Positions 32,517 through 40,613 of a stretch of 64,000 nt of DNA are shown here, piece after piece; within the stretch, counting starts at the first letter, position 1, and each line of letters begins with the position of its first letter. The translations under genes were made by a program, and so were the position numbers. The notes beneath the pieces were generated by a model. The model had not been told where the DNA came from. It was given only the letters and a program-made list of their open reading frames with translations, and did not search any database. The stretch lies in assembly GCF_020037015.1 (NCBI RefSeq), contig NZ_JAIQDE010000039.1:1-64000 (forward strand), given 5' to 3'. This DNA is from Corallococcus sp. AS-1-6 (lineage in GTDB: Bacteria; Myxococcota; Myxococcia; Myxococcales; Myxococcaceae).

Positions 32517-33692
32517 TCACGAAGCAGGCAGGCCCAGCGAAGCGGCGATGAAGCGCCAGAGGCGAGCAGTCCACCGGCCCAGGAGCCCCCAGCCATCAGG
32601 GAACGGGCTGCCGTCCGAGTGCACCGCCACGTGAAGGAAGCCGTGGGAGCCCCGGGAAGGAACCTCGGGCAAGAGTTGCTCCTCCGACGAACCCAAGGCG
32701 CCCGAACTGGTATGACAAGCGGACGCGTTGCCAGGGGCCGCGCGCATTGAATCCCCGGCGCATGCCCCACCTGGCTCGCGGGTTTGCTCCACACGAAAGC
32801 CGTGATTCTGGAGGCAGGGGACACCCCCGAGCACCTCACTGCTCTCGACAGACGACACGGGCCAGCCAGGGCCACGCTCCTCAACACAGGGATGCGCCTC
32901 CGGAGCATCGACCTGCGCGGTGGCCACCCCAGGGGTGTCGGAAAAGTCCTCCTGGGCGCATGCGGCTTCGGGGGATGCAGATACCTGAGGAGCAGGAGCA
33001 AAGGCATTCAGCACGAGTTCATCGCAAGCCTTCATCAGCGCCGGCAGCTCGTGCTGAAGCGCCCGCACGTTCCGCTCCGAGAGGGCCTCCCTCGCACAGG
33101 TGGCCCACGCGCGCAGCGCCTCTCCGCCCAGCAGCGGCAACAGTGGGCCGGCGCCGCCAAGGAATGCCCGCTGCAAGGATTGGACAAGGAGCACGTGCCC
33201 GGGACGCGCCGCCACGCGCGCCGCCTCCCGAAGCAACTCGAATTCCAAGTGGGCGCAAGGTGCCCCCGGCTCCCAGCGCCCCGCGTTCCAAAGCCCGAAA
33301 CACGTGCTCCCCAGCCGGTCCAGGTCGCGGTCCGAAGCCTTCGAACAGCAGTCGACGAGCAGCTCCACCAACACCTGCCGCTTGAGGCTGAAGTAGCCCT
33401 CCAGAAGCCACCGGGTCTGCGGGGAGCGCGCGTCATGCAGCGCCAGCCCCAGGTTCTCCAGCGTCAGCGATTCATCCAGGGCCACCGCGCGAGTCTTTCG
33501 CCCGGGGCGCTGCACCACCAGTCCCCGCGCCGCCAGCCGCCGCAGCGCCTCGCGGATGGTGCCCCGGCACACCTCATAGCGACGCGCCAGCTTCGCTTCG
33601 GAGCCGAATTGTCCGCTCGGGTGCAGCCGTCCCAGTGCGATATCGCGCTCGATTTGCGCTTCCACATACGCCACGAGTCCTCCCCGTCCCAT
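32517..33692 (-). CDS. GntR family transcriptional regulator with long variable tail
   Basis: This 391-residue protein has a GntR winged helix at residues about 6-70: GGLVAYVEAQIERDIALGRL, GSEAKLARRYEVCRGTIREA and LRRLAARGLVVQRPGRKTRA. A helical effector domain of about 180 residues follows (EFELLREAARVAARPGHVLL, LMKACDELVLNAF). After residue about 250 there is a tail of roughly 140 residues with low complexity (Ser/Pro/Gly/Glu) that ends WRFIAASLGLPAS. The partial regulator at 1-744 is a close paralogue with a different tail. The ATG at 33692 has AGGAGG eight bases upstream; an ATG six bases earlier is too close. It is probably autoregulated; two dispersed palindromes lie in the promoter region. 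Confidence 0.85.
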   Translation of the reverse strand: MGRGGLVAYVEAQIERDIALGRLHPSGQFGSEAKLARRYEVCRGTIREALRRLAARGLVVQRPGRKTRAVALDESLTLENLGLALHDARSPQTRWLLEGYFSLKRQVLVELLVDCCSKASDRDLDRLGSTCFGLWNAGRWEPGAPCAHLEFELLREAARVAARPGHVLLVQSLQRAFLGGAGPLLPLLGGEALRAWATCAREALSERNVRALQHELPALMKACDELVLNAFAPAPQVSASPEAACAQEDFSDTPGVATAQVDAPEAHPCVEERGPGWPVSSVESSEVLGGVPCLQNHGFRVEQTREPGGACAGDSMRAAPGNASACHTSSGALGSSEEQLLPEVPSRGSHGFLHVAVHSDGSPFPDGWGLLGRWTARLWRFIAASLGLPAS

Positions 33693-33812
33693 CCCCATCC
33701 CCTCCTCGTTTCAGCATCGCCATCCAACCACAGGGGTCTGACATGGACGCGAAACCTCATTGTCCGCGCCCCCTGCCGGAAGGAGGCCCCCGCCGGGCGC
33801 GCTTCCGGAAAA

Positions 33813-33833
33813 CCTGTCCGACTGTCGGACAGG
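33813..33833. repeat. Dispersed palindrome, intact copy
   Basis: CCTGTCCGACTGTCGGACAGG is a perfect palindrome around a central T. It is flanked by AAAA upstream and TTTT downstream, so the symmetry extends further and it could form a hairpin in either transcript. The same core occurs at 57591. Confidence 0.8.
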
Positions 33834-33944
33834 TTTTCATCGCTCGGGCCCGGCGGGGGGCCTCGGCCCGTGCTTTCTCTTCGCGTCCGAGCACGGATAC
33901 GGCCATGGCCCACTCTCGAGGTTTGGGCTTCAGGTGGCGCAGCT

Positions 33945-33964
33945 CTGTCTGACTGTCGGACAGG
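33945..33964. repeat. Dispersed palindrome, near-intact copy
   Basis: CTGTCTGACTGTCGGACAGG is a one-mismatch copy of the palindrome at 33813-33833 and is followed by the same TTTTC tail. Confidence 0.75.
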
Positions 33965-34114
33965 TTTTCGGCGAGCGTGCTCGGAGGGCGGCGCAGCCTC
34001 TGGCGCTCCGTCGTTTGGAAACCCGTGCTCGCTGAGCTTCGTGCTGGCGACAGTCCTGGCGGACATTGAGCCGGTGATGGGTGTCTCCCGGCGTCCTGGG
34101 TCAAGGGCCCTCCG

Positions 34115-34999
34115 CTACGGCACGAGCCGCGCGGTGCCCGTGCGCACCGCCTCTGGAGGCCGCATCATCCCGGCCGCCACGCGCAGACCCAGCCAGCGCG
34201 GCGTGAAGCGCGTCAGGTTGGCCTGCAGCCAGTTGCGCCATCCCGGCACCACCGACGCCCGGCCCTGGTCCAGGGCCTTGAGCGCACTCAGCACCACCTC
34301 CTCCGCTGTCGCCATGGGACCGACGGCGGCCTGCTGGGTGCCCACCACGTCGAAGAACGCCGTCTTCACGGGCCCCGGGCACAGGGCGGTCACTCGCACG
34401 CCGCGCTCGCGCGTCTCCTCCGACAGGGCCTCCGTGAAGGACAGCACGAACGCCTTCGTGGCCGCGTAGATGGCCATGTACGGCACCGGCTGGAAGCCCG
34501 CGATGGAGGCCACGTTGAGGATTCCGCCCACGCCGCGCGCGAGCATGTCCGGCAGGAACAGGTGGCTGGTGTCCACCAGCGACGTGACGTTGAGCATCAC
34601 CTGTTCGTGCTGCCGTGCGAACGGCGCCGCGTCGAAGGCACCGTGCGTGGCGAAGCCCGCGTTGTTCACCAGCAGGTCCACGCGCAGCCCCTTCTCCTGG
34701 CAGCGCGCGTGCAGTTCGCGGCCCGCGCCCTCGCGACCCAGGTCCAACGCGATGACCTCCACCTGGATGTGATGGGCCTGCGTCAGCTCCGCCGCCAGCG
34801 CGCGCATCCGGTCCTCGGAGCGGGCCACCAGGATGAGGTCCATTCCTCGCGCCGCCAGCTCGCGGGCGAACACCACCCCCAGGCCGGACGACGCGCCCGT
34901 CACGAGCGCGCGGTGGCCCGCGTAGGGGAAGGCCTTGCCCTTCAGGGTGGCCGGGGAGACAGACGAACGAACAGGGGACTGGGACGAGGTCGTTTGCAT
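34115..34999 (-). CDS. Short-chain dehydrogenase/reductase
   Basis: This 294-residue SDR has the cofactor motif ALVTGASSGLGVVFARELAA, the NAG motif LLVNNAGFATHGAF, and the catalytic Ser...Tyr-x-x-x-Lys in VASIAGF and YAATKAFVLSFTEAL. It is of the DltE/YqjQ-like classical type and cytosolic. A C-terminal extension (RWLGLRVAAGMMRPP) may associate with membranes. The start at 34999 places the N-terminal Ser/Thr-rich stretch before the fold. It is divergent from a TetR regulator, whose operator lies between them, so this gene is probably its target. Confidence 0.9.
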   Translation of the reverse strand: MQTTSSQSPVRSSVSPATLKGKAFPYAGHRALVTGASSGLGVVFARELAARGMDLILVARSEDRMRALAAELTQAHHIQVEVIALDLGREGAGRELHARCQEKGLRVDLLVNNAGFATHGAFDAAPFARQHEQVMLNVTSLVDTSHLFLPDMLARGVGGILNVASIAGFQPVPYMAIYAATKAFVLSFTEALSEETRERGVRVTALCPGPVKTAFFDVVGTQQAAVGPMATAEEVVLSALKALDQGRASVVPGWRNWLQANLTRFTPRWLGLRVAAGMMRPPEAVRTGTARLVP

Positions 35000-35005
35000 G
35001 AGGTT

Positions 35006-35031
35006 AGAATGTGAGCGGTCGCTCACGTTCT
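35006..35031. promoter_or_regulatory. TetR-type operator between the SDR and tetR genes
   Basis: GTGAGCG at 35011-35017 and CGCTCAC at 35020-35026 form a perfect dyad with a 2-bp spacer. The symmetry extends to AGAA/TTCT with one mismatch on each side. It lies between the divergent starts at 34999 and 35070. Such GTGAGCG-type dyads are typical of TetR regulators acting on divergent dehydrogenase genes. Binding is inferred. Confidence 0.75.
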
Positions 35032-35069
35032 CAACTCGCGTGGTGCTCACATTCCCTCAAGGAGGCCTC

Positions 35070-35741
35070 ATGCCCCGCCGTCCCCCGCCTTCCCGTCGCA
35101 GGGCGCCTCGCCAGGAGCGGGCGCAGGCCACGGTTGACGCCATCCTCACCGCGACTGCTCGCGTTCTGCTCAGGGATGGCTACGAGGCCGCGAGCACCAA
35201 CCGCATCGCGCAGGAGGCGGGGGTGAGCGTGGGCTCGCTCTACCAGTATTTTCCCAGCAAGGAGGGGCTGGTGACGGCGCTGATGGAGCAGCACCGCGCG
35301 CGGTCACTGGCGGACTTCGAGGCCGGGCTGGTGCCGCTCGCCGGGCAGCCGCTTCCGGTGGCGATGCGCGCGCTCATCCGGCAGGTGCTCGCGGTGAAGC
35401 GGGAGAACCCTCGCCTGCATCAGGCGCTGCATGAACTGATGCCGCGGATGCGGCAGTGGGGCCTGTCGGATGCGTACACGCAGCGGCTGCACCGGCTGGT
35501 GCGGGCGTTCCTCGCGCCCCGCTTCGAGGACCTGCGCCCCCGGAACCTGGACATGGCGGTCTTCATCCTGGTGAACGCGGTGGAGGCGCTGTGCCACACG
35601 GCGCTGACGGACCGGCCGGACTACGTGGAGGACGACGCGTTCGTGGATGAAATCGCCGCGCTCGCGGTCGGCTACCTGCGTCCGGAGCCGGCCCTGGCGC
35701 GGCCCCGGCGAGCGACGCGGGAGCGCGTGTCCCGCGTGTGA
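35070..35741 (+). CDS. TetR/AcrR family transcriptional regulator
   Basis: This 223-residue protein has the TetR helix-turn-helix at residues about 15-65: QATVDAILTATARVLLRDGY, ASTNRIAQEAGVSVGSLYQY and FPSKEGLVTALMEQHRAR. The C-terminal half is a helical ligand domain (TetR_C-like; LMPRMRQWGLSDAYTQRLHR). AAGGAGG lies a few bases before the ATG. It is divergent from the SDR gene over a 26-bp dyad, so it probably represses both. The ligand is unknown; the N-terminus is basic (MPRRPPPSRRRAPRQ). Confidence 0.92.
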   Translation: MPRRPPPSRRRAPRQERAQATVDAILTATARVLLRDGYEAASTNRIAQEAGVSVGSLYQYFPSKEGLVTALMEQHRARSLADFEAGLVPLAGQPLPVAMRALIRQVLAVKRENPRLHQALHELMPRMRQWGLSDAYTQRLHRLVRAFLAPRFEDLRPRNLDMAVFILVNAVEALCHTALTDRPDYVEDDAFVDEIAALAVGYLRPEPALARPRRATRERVSRV

Positions 35742-35837
35742 AGGGCACAACGTCCTTCCGCGAGGAGGGTCCGACGCGTGACCTTGGAGGGGCGTTCGCG
35801 CGCGTGGACGCCCTCCTCGCGGGAGGAAGGCCGTGGG

Positions 35838-36641
35838 TCAGGGCGGCGCGGGTGCGCGGCCCAGGGGAATCACCAGCGGTCCGGGCTGGTCCGGCCGCGA
35901 CACCACCTCGACTTGCACTCCGAAGGTGCCAGCGATGAGGCCGGGAGTCAGCACGCTCGAAGGCGTGCCCGTCTCCACGCACCGGCCCTGGTCCAGCACC
36001 GCGATGCGGTCCGCGTACCGCGCGGCCAGGTTCAGGTCATGCAGCACCGCGAGCACGGCGCCGCCGTCCTGCGCGAACGTTCGGGCGCACTCCAGCACCA
36101 GGTGCTGGTGGGACAGGTCCAGGCTCGCCGTCGGTTCGTCCAGCAGCAGGTAGCGGTGGCCTCGGGCGGGAGGCGTCCACAGTTGGGCCAGCACGCGGGC
36201 CAGTTGCACGCGTTGCCGCTCACCACCGGAGAGCGTGGTGTACGCGCGCGAGGCCAGGTGCTGCGTGTCGGTGGCATCCAGCGCCGCTCGGGCGATGTCC
36301 AGGTCGGACGTGTCGCCGCCACGCCGGGCATGCGGGCTGCGGCCCAGTGCCGCCACCTCCAGCGCGGTGAAGCCGAAACCCAATGAGGACTCCTGCGGCA
36401 GCACGCCCAGGCGCTGCGCACGGTCCAGAGAGGGCCACTGGTGCAGCGCGCGGCCCTCCAGGTACACGTCGCCGGTCTTGCATCGCAGTTCGCCCGACAG
36501 CGCCGCGACGAGGGACGACTTGCCCGCGCCGTTGGGCCCCACCACGGCGAGCACCTCGCCGGGCCGGACCTCCAGCGACAGCGGACCGGCCACCCTGCCC
36601 CGCCCGCGCCAGACCTCAATGCCGCGAGCTTCCAGGCTCAT
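35838..36641 (-). CDS. hmuV: Heme ABC transporter ATP-binding protein HmuV
   Basis: This 267-residue ATPase has Walker A GPNGAGKSS (35-43), Q-loop LPQESSLGF, signature LSGGERQRVQLA (137-148) and Walker B YLLLDEPT (164-171), with the H-loop VLHDLNLAARYADRIAVL. It matches HmuV-type heme importers. It powers heme passage through the permease HmuU. It is the last gene of the heme operon, and its ATG overlaps the stop of the third tandem mini-ORF, so its translation probably depends on coupling through that chain. The 97 bases to the convergent tetR gene hold nothing recognisable. Confidence 0.93.
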   Translation of the reverse strand: MSLEARGIEVWRGRGRVAGPLSLEVRPGEVLAVVGPNGAGKSSLVAALSGELRCKTGDVYLEGRALHQWPSLDRAQRLGVLPQESSLGFGFTALEVAALGRSPHARRGGDTSDLDIARAALDATDTQHLASRAYTTLSGGERQRVQLARVLAQLWTPPARGHRYLLLDEPTASLDLSHQHLVLECARTFAQDGGAVLAVLHDLNLAARYADRIAVLDQGRCVETGTPSSVLTPGLIAGTFGVQVEVVSRPDQPGPLVIPLGRAPAPP

Positions 36642-36727
36642 GCCGCTCCCTCGCGAGCAGGCAGCGCGATGACGCCATCCACCGGCGGTGTGGCGGTGCG
36701 GCCCGCTTCATTTGCCTCACGGCTCAT
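36638..36727 (-). CDS. Tandem mini-ORF copy 3 (29 aa)
   Basis: The frame reads MSREANEAGRTATPPVD, then GVIALPAREGAA, and stops. It differs from copy 1 by three silent and two replacement codons. Its TGA overlaps the ATG of hmuV. The ribosome site before hmuV is weakened here to GAGGGAG. Confidence 0.45.
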   Translation of the reverse strand: MSREANEAGRTATPPVDGVIALPAREGAA

Positions 36728-36822
36728 GCCGCCTCCTCGTGCGTAGGCAGCGCGGTGGCGCCATCGCCCGGCGGCATGCGCGGTGCGGAGGTGCGGCCCA
36801 CTTCATGAGCCTCGCGGCTCAT
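36724..36822 (-). CDS. Tandem mini-ORF copy 2 (32 aa)
   Basis: The frame reads MSREAHEVGRTSAPRMPP, then GDGATALPTHEEAA, and stops. It is the most diverged copy, with a 9-bp in-frame insertion that keeps the frame open. Start and stop overlap copies 1 and 3 by ATGA, and GAGGAGG precedes the next ATG. Confidence 0.45.
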   Translation of the reverse strand: MSREAHEVGRTSAPRMPPGDGATALPTHEEAA

Positions 36823-36908
36823 GCCGCCTCCTCGCGAGCAGGCAGCGCGATGACGCCATCCACCCGCGGCGTGGCGGTGCGGCCCGCTTCATTAGCCTCG
36901 CGGCTCAT
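36819..36908 (-). CDS. Tandem mini-ORF copy 1 (29 aa)
   Basis: The frame reads MSREANEAGRTATPRVD, continues GVIALPAREEAA, and stops. Its ATG overlaps the stop of hmuU, and its TGA overlaps the ATG of copy 2. The last codons supply GAGGAGG, a strong ribosome site four bases before the next ATG. No domain is recognised in so short a peptide. Whether the peptide matters, or only the act of translating through it, is unknown. Confidence 0.45.
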   Translation of the reverse strand: MSREANEAGRTATPRVDGVIALPAREEAA

Positions 36909-37984
36909 GCCGCCCCCTTGCGCGCGAGCAGCCCGATGAAGGCCGGCACTCCCAGCACCGACGTGAGCGCGCCCACTGGCAGCTCCGACGGCGAGACCAA
37001 CGTGCGCGAGAGCAAATCCGCCGCGAGCAGCAGCGATGCCCCTGACAGCGCGGACGCGGCCAGCAGCCGCCGGTGGTCCGGACCTAGCGCGATTCGCAGC
37101 AGCGCCGGCACCAACAGGCCCACGAAACCAATCATCCCGCAGAACGACACCGCGGCTCCCACGCCCAGCGCGGCGGCGAGGATGAGCTTGCGCTTGAGCC
37201 GCTCCACGTCCACCCCCAGGTGCCACGCCTCACGCTCACCCAGGAGCATCAGGTTGAGCGCCCGGGCCTCGCTCAAGAGCACCGCCAGCGTCACGACCAG
37301 CGGGAGCGCCGCGGCGCCCACGGTCTCCCACGACGCTCCTCCCAGACTGCCCAGGCTCCAGAACGTGATGGTGCGCAACTGCGCGTCCGAAGCGCTGTGT
37401 GTGAGAAGCCCCATGCCAGCGAACGCGCCCGCGCTCACCGCCACGCCCGCCAGCAGCACGCGCGGCGTGTCCGTGCGCCCTCCTCCCGTGCCCAGCCGCA
37501 ACGCGAGCACCGTCGCCGACAGCGCGCCCAGGAAGGCCGCTCCCGGCACCATCAGCATCCGGAACGGCCCCACGTGCGCGGCCAGCGTCACGTCCAGCAC
37601 GATGGCCAGCACCGCGCCCAGCGCCGCCCCGCTGGACGTTCCCAGCAGGCCGGGCTCCACCAACGGATTGCGGAAGAGGGCCTGCAGCGCGGCGCCCGTC
37701 GTCGCCAGCACCCCGCCCACCATCACGGCCATCAGCACGCGCGGCAGGCGCAAGGTGAGCAACACCGCGCGCTGCGTGGTGTCCAGCCGGTGGGAGGCCT
37801 CGCCCAGGCCCAGCGCCTCCCAGAGACTTCCGAGGATGGCGGACGGAGGCACCGTCATGGAGCCCACCGCCAGCGCCGCCAGGACCATCCACGCCAGCAG
37901 CAGCCCCAACGTCACCCAGGGCCCCGCGCCCGGCAGCCGGGAAGACACCGGACGCGACGCGGGCATGGCCTCCGACGCGCTCAT
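36905..37984 (-). CDS. hmuU: Heme ABC transporter permease HmuU
   Basis: This 359-residue protein has about ten hydrophobic segments and the FecCD/BtuC-type motifs: LPRVLMAVMVGGVLATTGAA, QALFRNPLVEPGLLGTSSGA and the EAA-like GVGAAVSFCGMIGFVGLLVP with DHRRLL. It carries heme across the inner membrane with HmuT and HmuV. Its start overlaps the stop of hmuT and its stop overlaps the ATG of mini-ORF copy 1, both ATGA. Its C-terminus (LLARKGAA) resembles the ends of the mini-ORFs (LPAREEAA), a hint that they arose by junction duplication. Confidence 0.93.
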   Translation of the reverse strand: MSASEAMPASRPVSSRLPGAGPWVTLGLLLAWMVLAALAVGSMTVPPSAILGSLWEALGLGEASHRLDTTQRAVLLTLRLPRVLMAVMVGGVLATTGAALQALFRNPLVEPGLLGTSSGAALGAVLAIVLDVTLAAHVGPFRMLMVPGAAFLGALSATVLALRLGTGGGRTDTPRVLLAGVAVSAGAFAGMGLLTHSASDAQLRTITFWSLGSLGGASWETVGAAALPLVVTLAVLLSEARALNLMLLGEREAWHLGVDVERLKRKLILAAALGVGAAVSFCGMIGFVGLLVPALLRIALGPDHRRLLAASALSGASLLLAADLLSRTLVSPSELPVGALTSVLGVPAFIGLLARKGAA

Positions 37985-38844
37985 TTGCCGGCGCCCTTCG
38001 CCGAAGCCGGGGCCACCGCGTCCTGCACGCGGGCCACCGCCTGGCCCAGGTGGGGCCCCAGCCCCATGAAGTCCACGTCCTCCACGGTGACGAGCTTCCA
38101 GCCCTTCACCTGCGACAGCCCGGGCAGCTTCGCCAGCCCCTCCGCGCCCCCCACCGCCGACACCGAGCCCTCGGGCAGCAGCACGAACTCCGGCGCCGCC
38201 GCCACCACGGCCTCCGCGCCCAGCGGCTTGTAGCCTGACAGCGAGTCCGCCGCGTTCACCGCGCCCGTCAGGCGGATGAGCGTGTCCGCCACGGTGTCCG
38301 AGCCCGCCACCATCATCGTGCCCGCGCCGCGCGCGTAGATGGCGAGGATGCGCGGCGGCTTCGCGCCCTTCACCCGCGCAGCGCGCTCCGCCGCCTTCGC
38401 CAGGTCCTGGTCCAGCTTCGCCACCAGCGCCCTGCCCCGCTCCGGCGTCCCCAGCCGCTCCGCGATGCCCTGGATGCGCGCACGCGCGCCCTCCACCGTG
38501 GGAGCGTTGGAGAACGTCTCCACCGCCATGCCCGCCTGCTTGAGCTGCTCCAGCACCGGCGGAGGCCCGGCCTCCGCGGAGCCCAGCAACAGGCCCGCGC
38601 CCAGCGACAGCACCCCTTCCGCGGACAGCGCGCGCTGATAGCCCACCGTGCGCACCCGCGACGCCTCCGGCAGCGCCGCGCTGGAGTCGTCCACGCCCAC
38701 CACCCGGTCGCCCGCCCCCAGCGCGAACACCGTCTGCGTGATGGCCGGTCCAATGGTGATGAGCTTCGCCACGGGAGCCGCCGCGTGTGACGACAGCGCG
38801 AACAGGGCCGTGACGAGGCCCCACTTCGAGGCCGTCCGCCTCAT
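37981..38844 (-). CDS. hmuT: Heme-binding periplasmic protein HmuT
   Basis: This 287-residue protein has a signal peptide (KWGLVTALFALSSHAAAPVA) without a lipobox. It has the cluster A-III substrate-binding fold: KLITIGPAITQTVFALGAGD, VGVDDSSAALPEASRVRTVG and VETFSNAPTVEGARARIQGI. The Tyr in VGYQRAL corresponds to the axial heme ligand of HmuT/ShuT proteins. It delivers heme to HmuUV. It is linked by ATGA overlaps to hmuS upstream and hmuU downstream. Confidence 0.92.
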   Translation of the reverse strand: MRRTASKWGLVTALFALSSHAAAPVAKLITIGPAITQTVFALGAGDRVVGVDDSSAALPEASRVRTVGYQRALSAEGVLSLGAGLLLGSAEAGPPPVLEQLKQAGMAVETFSNAPTVEGARARIQGIAERLGTPERGRALVAKLDQDLAKAAERAARVKGAKPPRILAIYARGAGTMMVAGSDTVADTLIRLTGAVNAADSLSGYKPLGAEAVVAAAPEFVLLPEGSVSAVGGAEGLAKLPGLSQVKGWKLVTVEDVDFMGLGPHLGQAVARVQDAVAPASAKGAGK

Positions 38845-39923
38845 GACGCCACCTCCACCGCGGGCAGTGTCTGGACCAGCTCCCCCATCAGCGCCCGCCA
38901 GGCCGGGGACTCCCGTTCGCCCGGCTTCCGCTTGCCGAAGAACAGCGCGATGTTCTCCCCCGCCTTGTCGAACAGCTCCAGCGAGGTGACGTCGCCATCG
39001 CGCGTGGGCTTGCGCACCACCCAGGCGGTGTGGACGTGGTCCGCGCGCACATGCAGGTTGAAGCCCGGGTCCATCACGTTCATCCATGGGCCCATGGGCC
39101 GCACCGTGCGCACCGGGCCGGTGTGGATCTGGATCGCGCCCGGGTTTCCCACGAACACCATGATGGGCAGCTCCGACGACGCGGCGCGCTCCAGCGTCCA
39201 GCCCAGTGCGTCCGGCCTCACCGGCTGCGCGAACTCCGTCCCGGCCAGCCGCAGCGCCTGCGTGCGCGCCACCTTGAACCGGTGGAGCAGCGCGAAGAAC
39301 TCGTGCGTGTCCTGGAGCGCGCGCCAGCCGGCCTTGAGCCCCGGCGTGTCGATCTCCGAATCCGGCCGGGGCCCGGCGGGCGGAGCCACCGGCACCACAT
39401 CCAGCACGTGGCGCGGATCCTCGTGCTGGAGCTCGCGCACCAGCCCCTCGAAGGCGGCGACGTTCGCGTCGTCCTGGAGGTAGATCTTGTGCACCGCCGT
39501 GCCCGCCGCGTCGAACACCTGGAAGCCGCGGCGCACCTGGCCGGAGAGGTCCTCGCGCAGCGCGAAGACGAAGCACCAGCGCGACAGGAACAGCCGCAGG
39601 TCGATGTCCTCGTCCAGCACCAGCGCCCGCGCGCCGTGCAGCTCCACGTTGCGGTAGACGCCCTTCTTCTCATGCACGGCGGACGCGTTGCGCGTGAGCG
39701 CCATCACCCGGCCCAGTGATTCCAGCCGGGGCAGCAGTACGTCGAAGCGCGGCTCCAACCGCACCAGCTCGCCGCTCACTCCGGTGACGAGCAACTCCGC
39801 CTCGCTCACCCCCAGCCGCTCCGCCGCGTCGCGGATGCGCAGGCGCGGCTCGGCTTCACGCAGGGCCTGCCAGCGCTCCCGCAGCGCGGCGAGCGGGCCT
39901 GCCACCGCCTCCGTGCCGCCCAT
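38841..39923 (-). CDS. hmuS: Hemin-degrading factor HmuS
   Basis: This 360-residue cytosolic protein has the duplicated ChuS/HmuS layout. The first half contains RLESLGRVMALTRNASAVHE, with the His after SAV as a likely heme ligand, and RCFVFALRED-like strands (RWCFVFALREDLSGQVRRGF). The second half contains GNPGAIQIHTGPVRTVRPMG, WMNVMDPGFNLHVRADHVHT and the conserved Trp/His ends. Such proteins bind and can break down heme. Its start shares one base with the hmuY stop (TGATG), and its stop overlaps hmuT. Confidence 0.93.
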   Translation of the reverse strand: MGGTEAVAGPLAALRERWQALREAEPRLRIRDAAERLGVSEAELLVTGVSGELVRLEPRFDVLLPRLESLGRVMALTRNASAVHEKKGVYRNVELHGARALVLDEDIDLRLFLSRWCFVFALREDLSGQVRRGFQVFDAAGTAVHKIYLQDDANVAAFEGLVRELQHEDPRHVLDVVPVAPPAGPRPDSEIDTPGLKAGWRALQDTHEFFALLHRFKVARTQALRLAGTEFAQPVRPDALGWTLERAASSELPIMVFVGNPGAIQIHTGPVRTVRPMGPWMNVMDPGFNLHVRADHVHTAWVVRKPTRDGDVTSLELFDKAGENIALFFGKRKPGERESPAWRALMGELVQTLPAVEVAS

Positions 39924-40582
39924 CACGGCCGCACCCCGGCCGGCGCGTCCACCTTCGCCCAGAGCAGCTTCATCATCCCGGGCGTGCCTGCGGCGTCGTA
40001 GTACGACTGCACCCGCACCTTGAAGTACGCCCCTGAATCCGAGCGCACGACGTAGAGCTGGTCGCGCGGCGTGAGCATGTGGGTCGCCAGGTCGTAGAGG
40101 TACCAGCCGTCCCCCGCGTTGAAGACGGTGTCCGGGCTGCCGCCGGTGTCGGGGCCGTCCGCCGCGTCCGTCAGGTAGCCAGACGCGGGTGCCTGGGTGA
40201 GCGCCGCGAACGCCACGTTCGGCACGATCGCCACCTCCACGCCGCCCGTGCCGCTGACGCCGCCGCGCGCCTTCACCGTGTAGCGCTGGAAGGCCAGGTC
40301 CCAGACCGCGTCCTCCGCCGCGCTCACCTGCTTGCCCGTGTCCAGATCCACGCCAACCCACGCCTCCGCGTTGGACGCGTCCACGACGGAGGTGAAGGAG
40401 CCATCGCCGTTGTCGTGGTGCTTCAGGTTCGCGCCGTCCTGCGGCGTGACGATGGGGTCCTCGTCGTCGCCGGGCCCGGGCGTGGGCTGGAGGTCGTCAC
40501 CGCACGCGGTGCCCAGGGCCGCGATGAGCAGCGCCGCGCGGGCGCGGCCCAGGAAGGTGGGACGGAGGGGAATGGGGAACAT
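39923..40582 (-). CDS. hmuY: HmuY-family heme-binding lipoprotein
   Basis: This 219-residue protein has a lipoprotein signal (RAALLIAALGTACGDD) followed by an acidic linker. The rest is the beta-rich HmuY fold: DASNAEAWVGVDLDTGKQV, WDLAFQRYTVKARGGVSGTG and YFKVRVQSYYDAAGTPG match HmuY signatures. HmuY captures heme at the outer surface and hands it to the TonB receptor. The ATG at 40582 lies six bases after AAGGAG; upstream codons run into the receptor gene in another frame. It follows the receptor after 31 bases. Confidence 0.87.
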   Translation of the reverse strand: MFPIPLRPTFLGRARAALLIAALGTACGDDLQPTPGPGDDEDPIVTPQDGANLKHHDNGDGSFTSVVDASNAEAWVGVDLDTGKQVSAAEDAVWDLAFQRYTVKARGGVSGTGGVEVAIVPNVAFAALTQAPASGYLTDAADGPDTGGSPDTVFNAGDGWYLYDLATHMLTPRDQLYVVRSDSGAYFKVRVQSYYDAAGTPGMMKLLWAKVDAPAGVRP

Positions 40583-40613
40583 GCGGACTCCTTCAGGGTG
40601 CTGGGTGGAGGAA

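Larger units (their letters stand above)
33693..34114. other. Intergenic region with two dispersed palindromes
   Basis: About 420 bases between the GntR regulator and the SDR gene, which both run leftward, hold no convincing gene. They contain an intact palindrome at 33813-33833 and a near-intact one at 33945-33964, 132 bp apart. The local frames are repetitive translations of these elements and not supported as genes. Confidence 0.7.
36638..36908 (-). repeat. Three tandem copies of an 86-95 bp unit between hmuU and hmuV
   Basis: On the minus strand three copies begin at 36908, 36822 and 36727, with periods of 86 and 95 bp and then 86 to hmuV. Copies 1 and 3 differ at only about six of 90 positions; copy 2 has a 9-bp insertion and more changes. 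Because 86 is not a multiple of three, each copy reads in a different frame from its neighbour. Each unit contains a full small ORF ending in an ATGA overlap with the next. Confidence 0.9.

Noticed and set aside
33464-34066. Minus-strand 200-codon frame upstream of the GntR regulator
   Set aside because: It is built largely from the two palindromes (ENLSDSRTGF) and shares no homology with known proteins.
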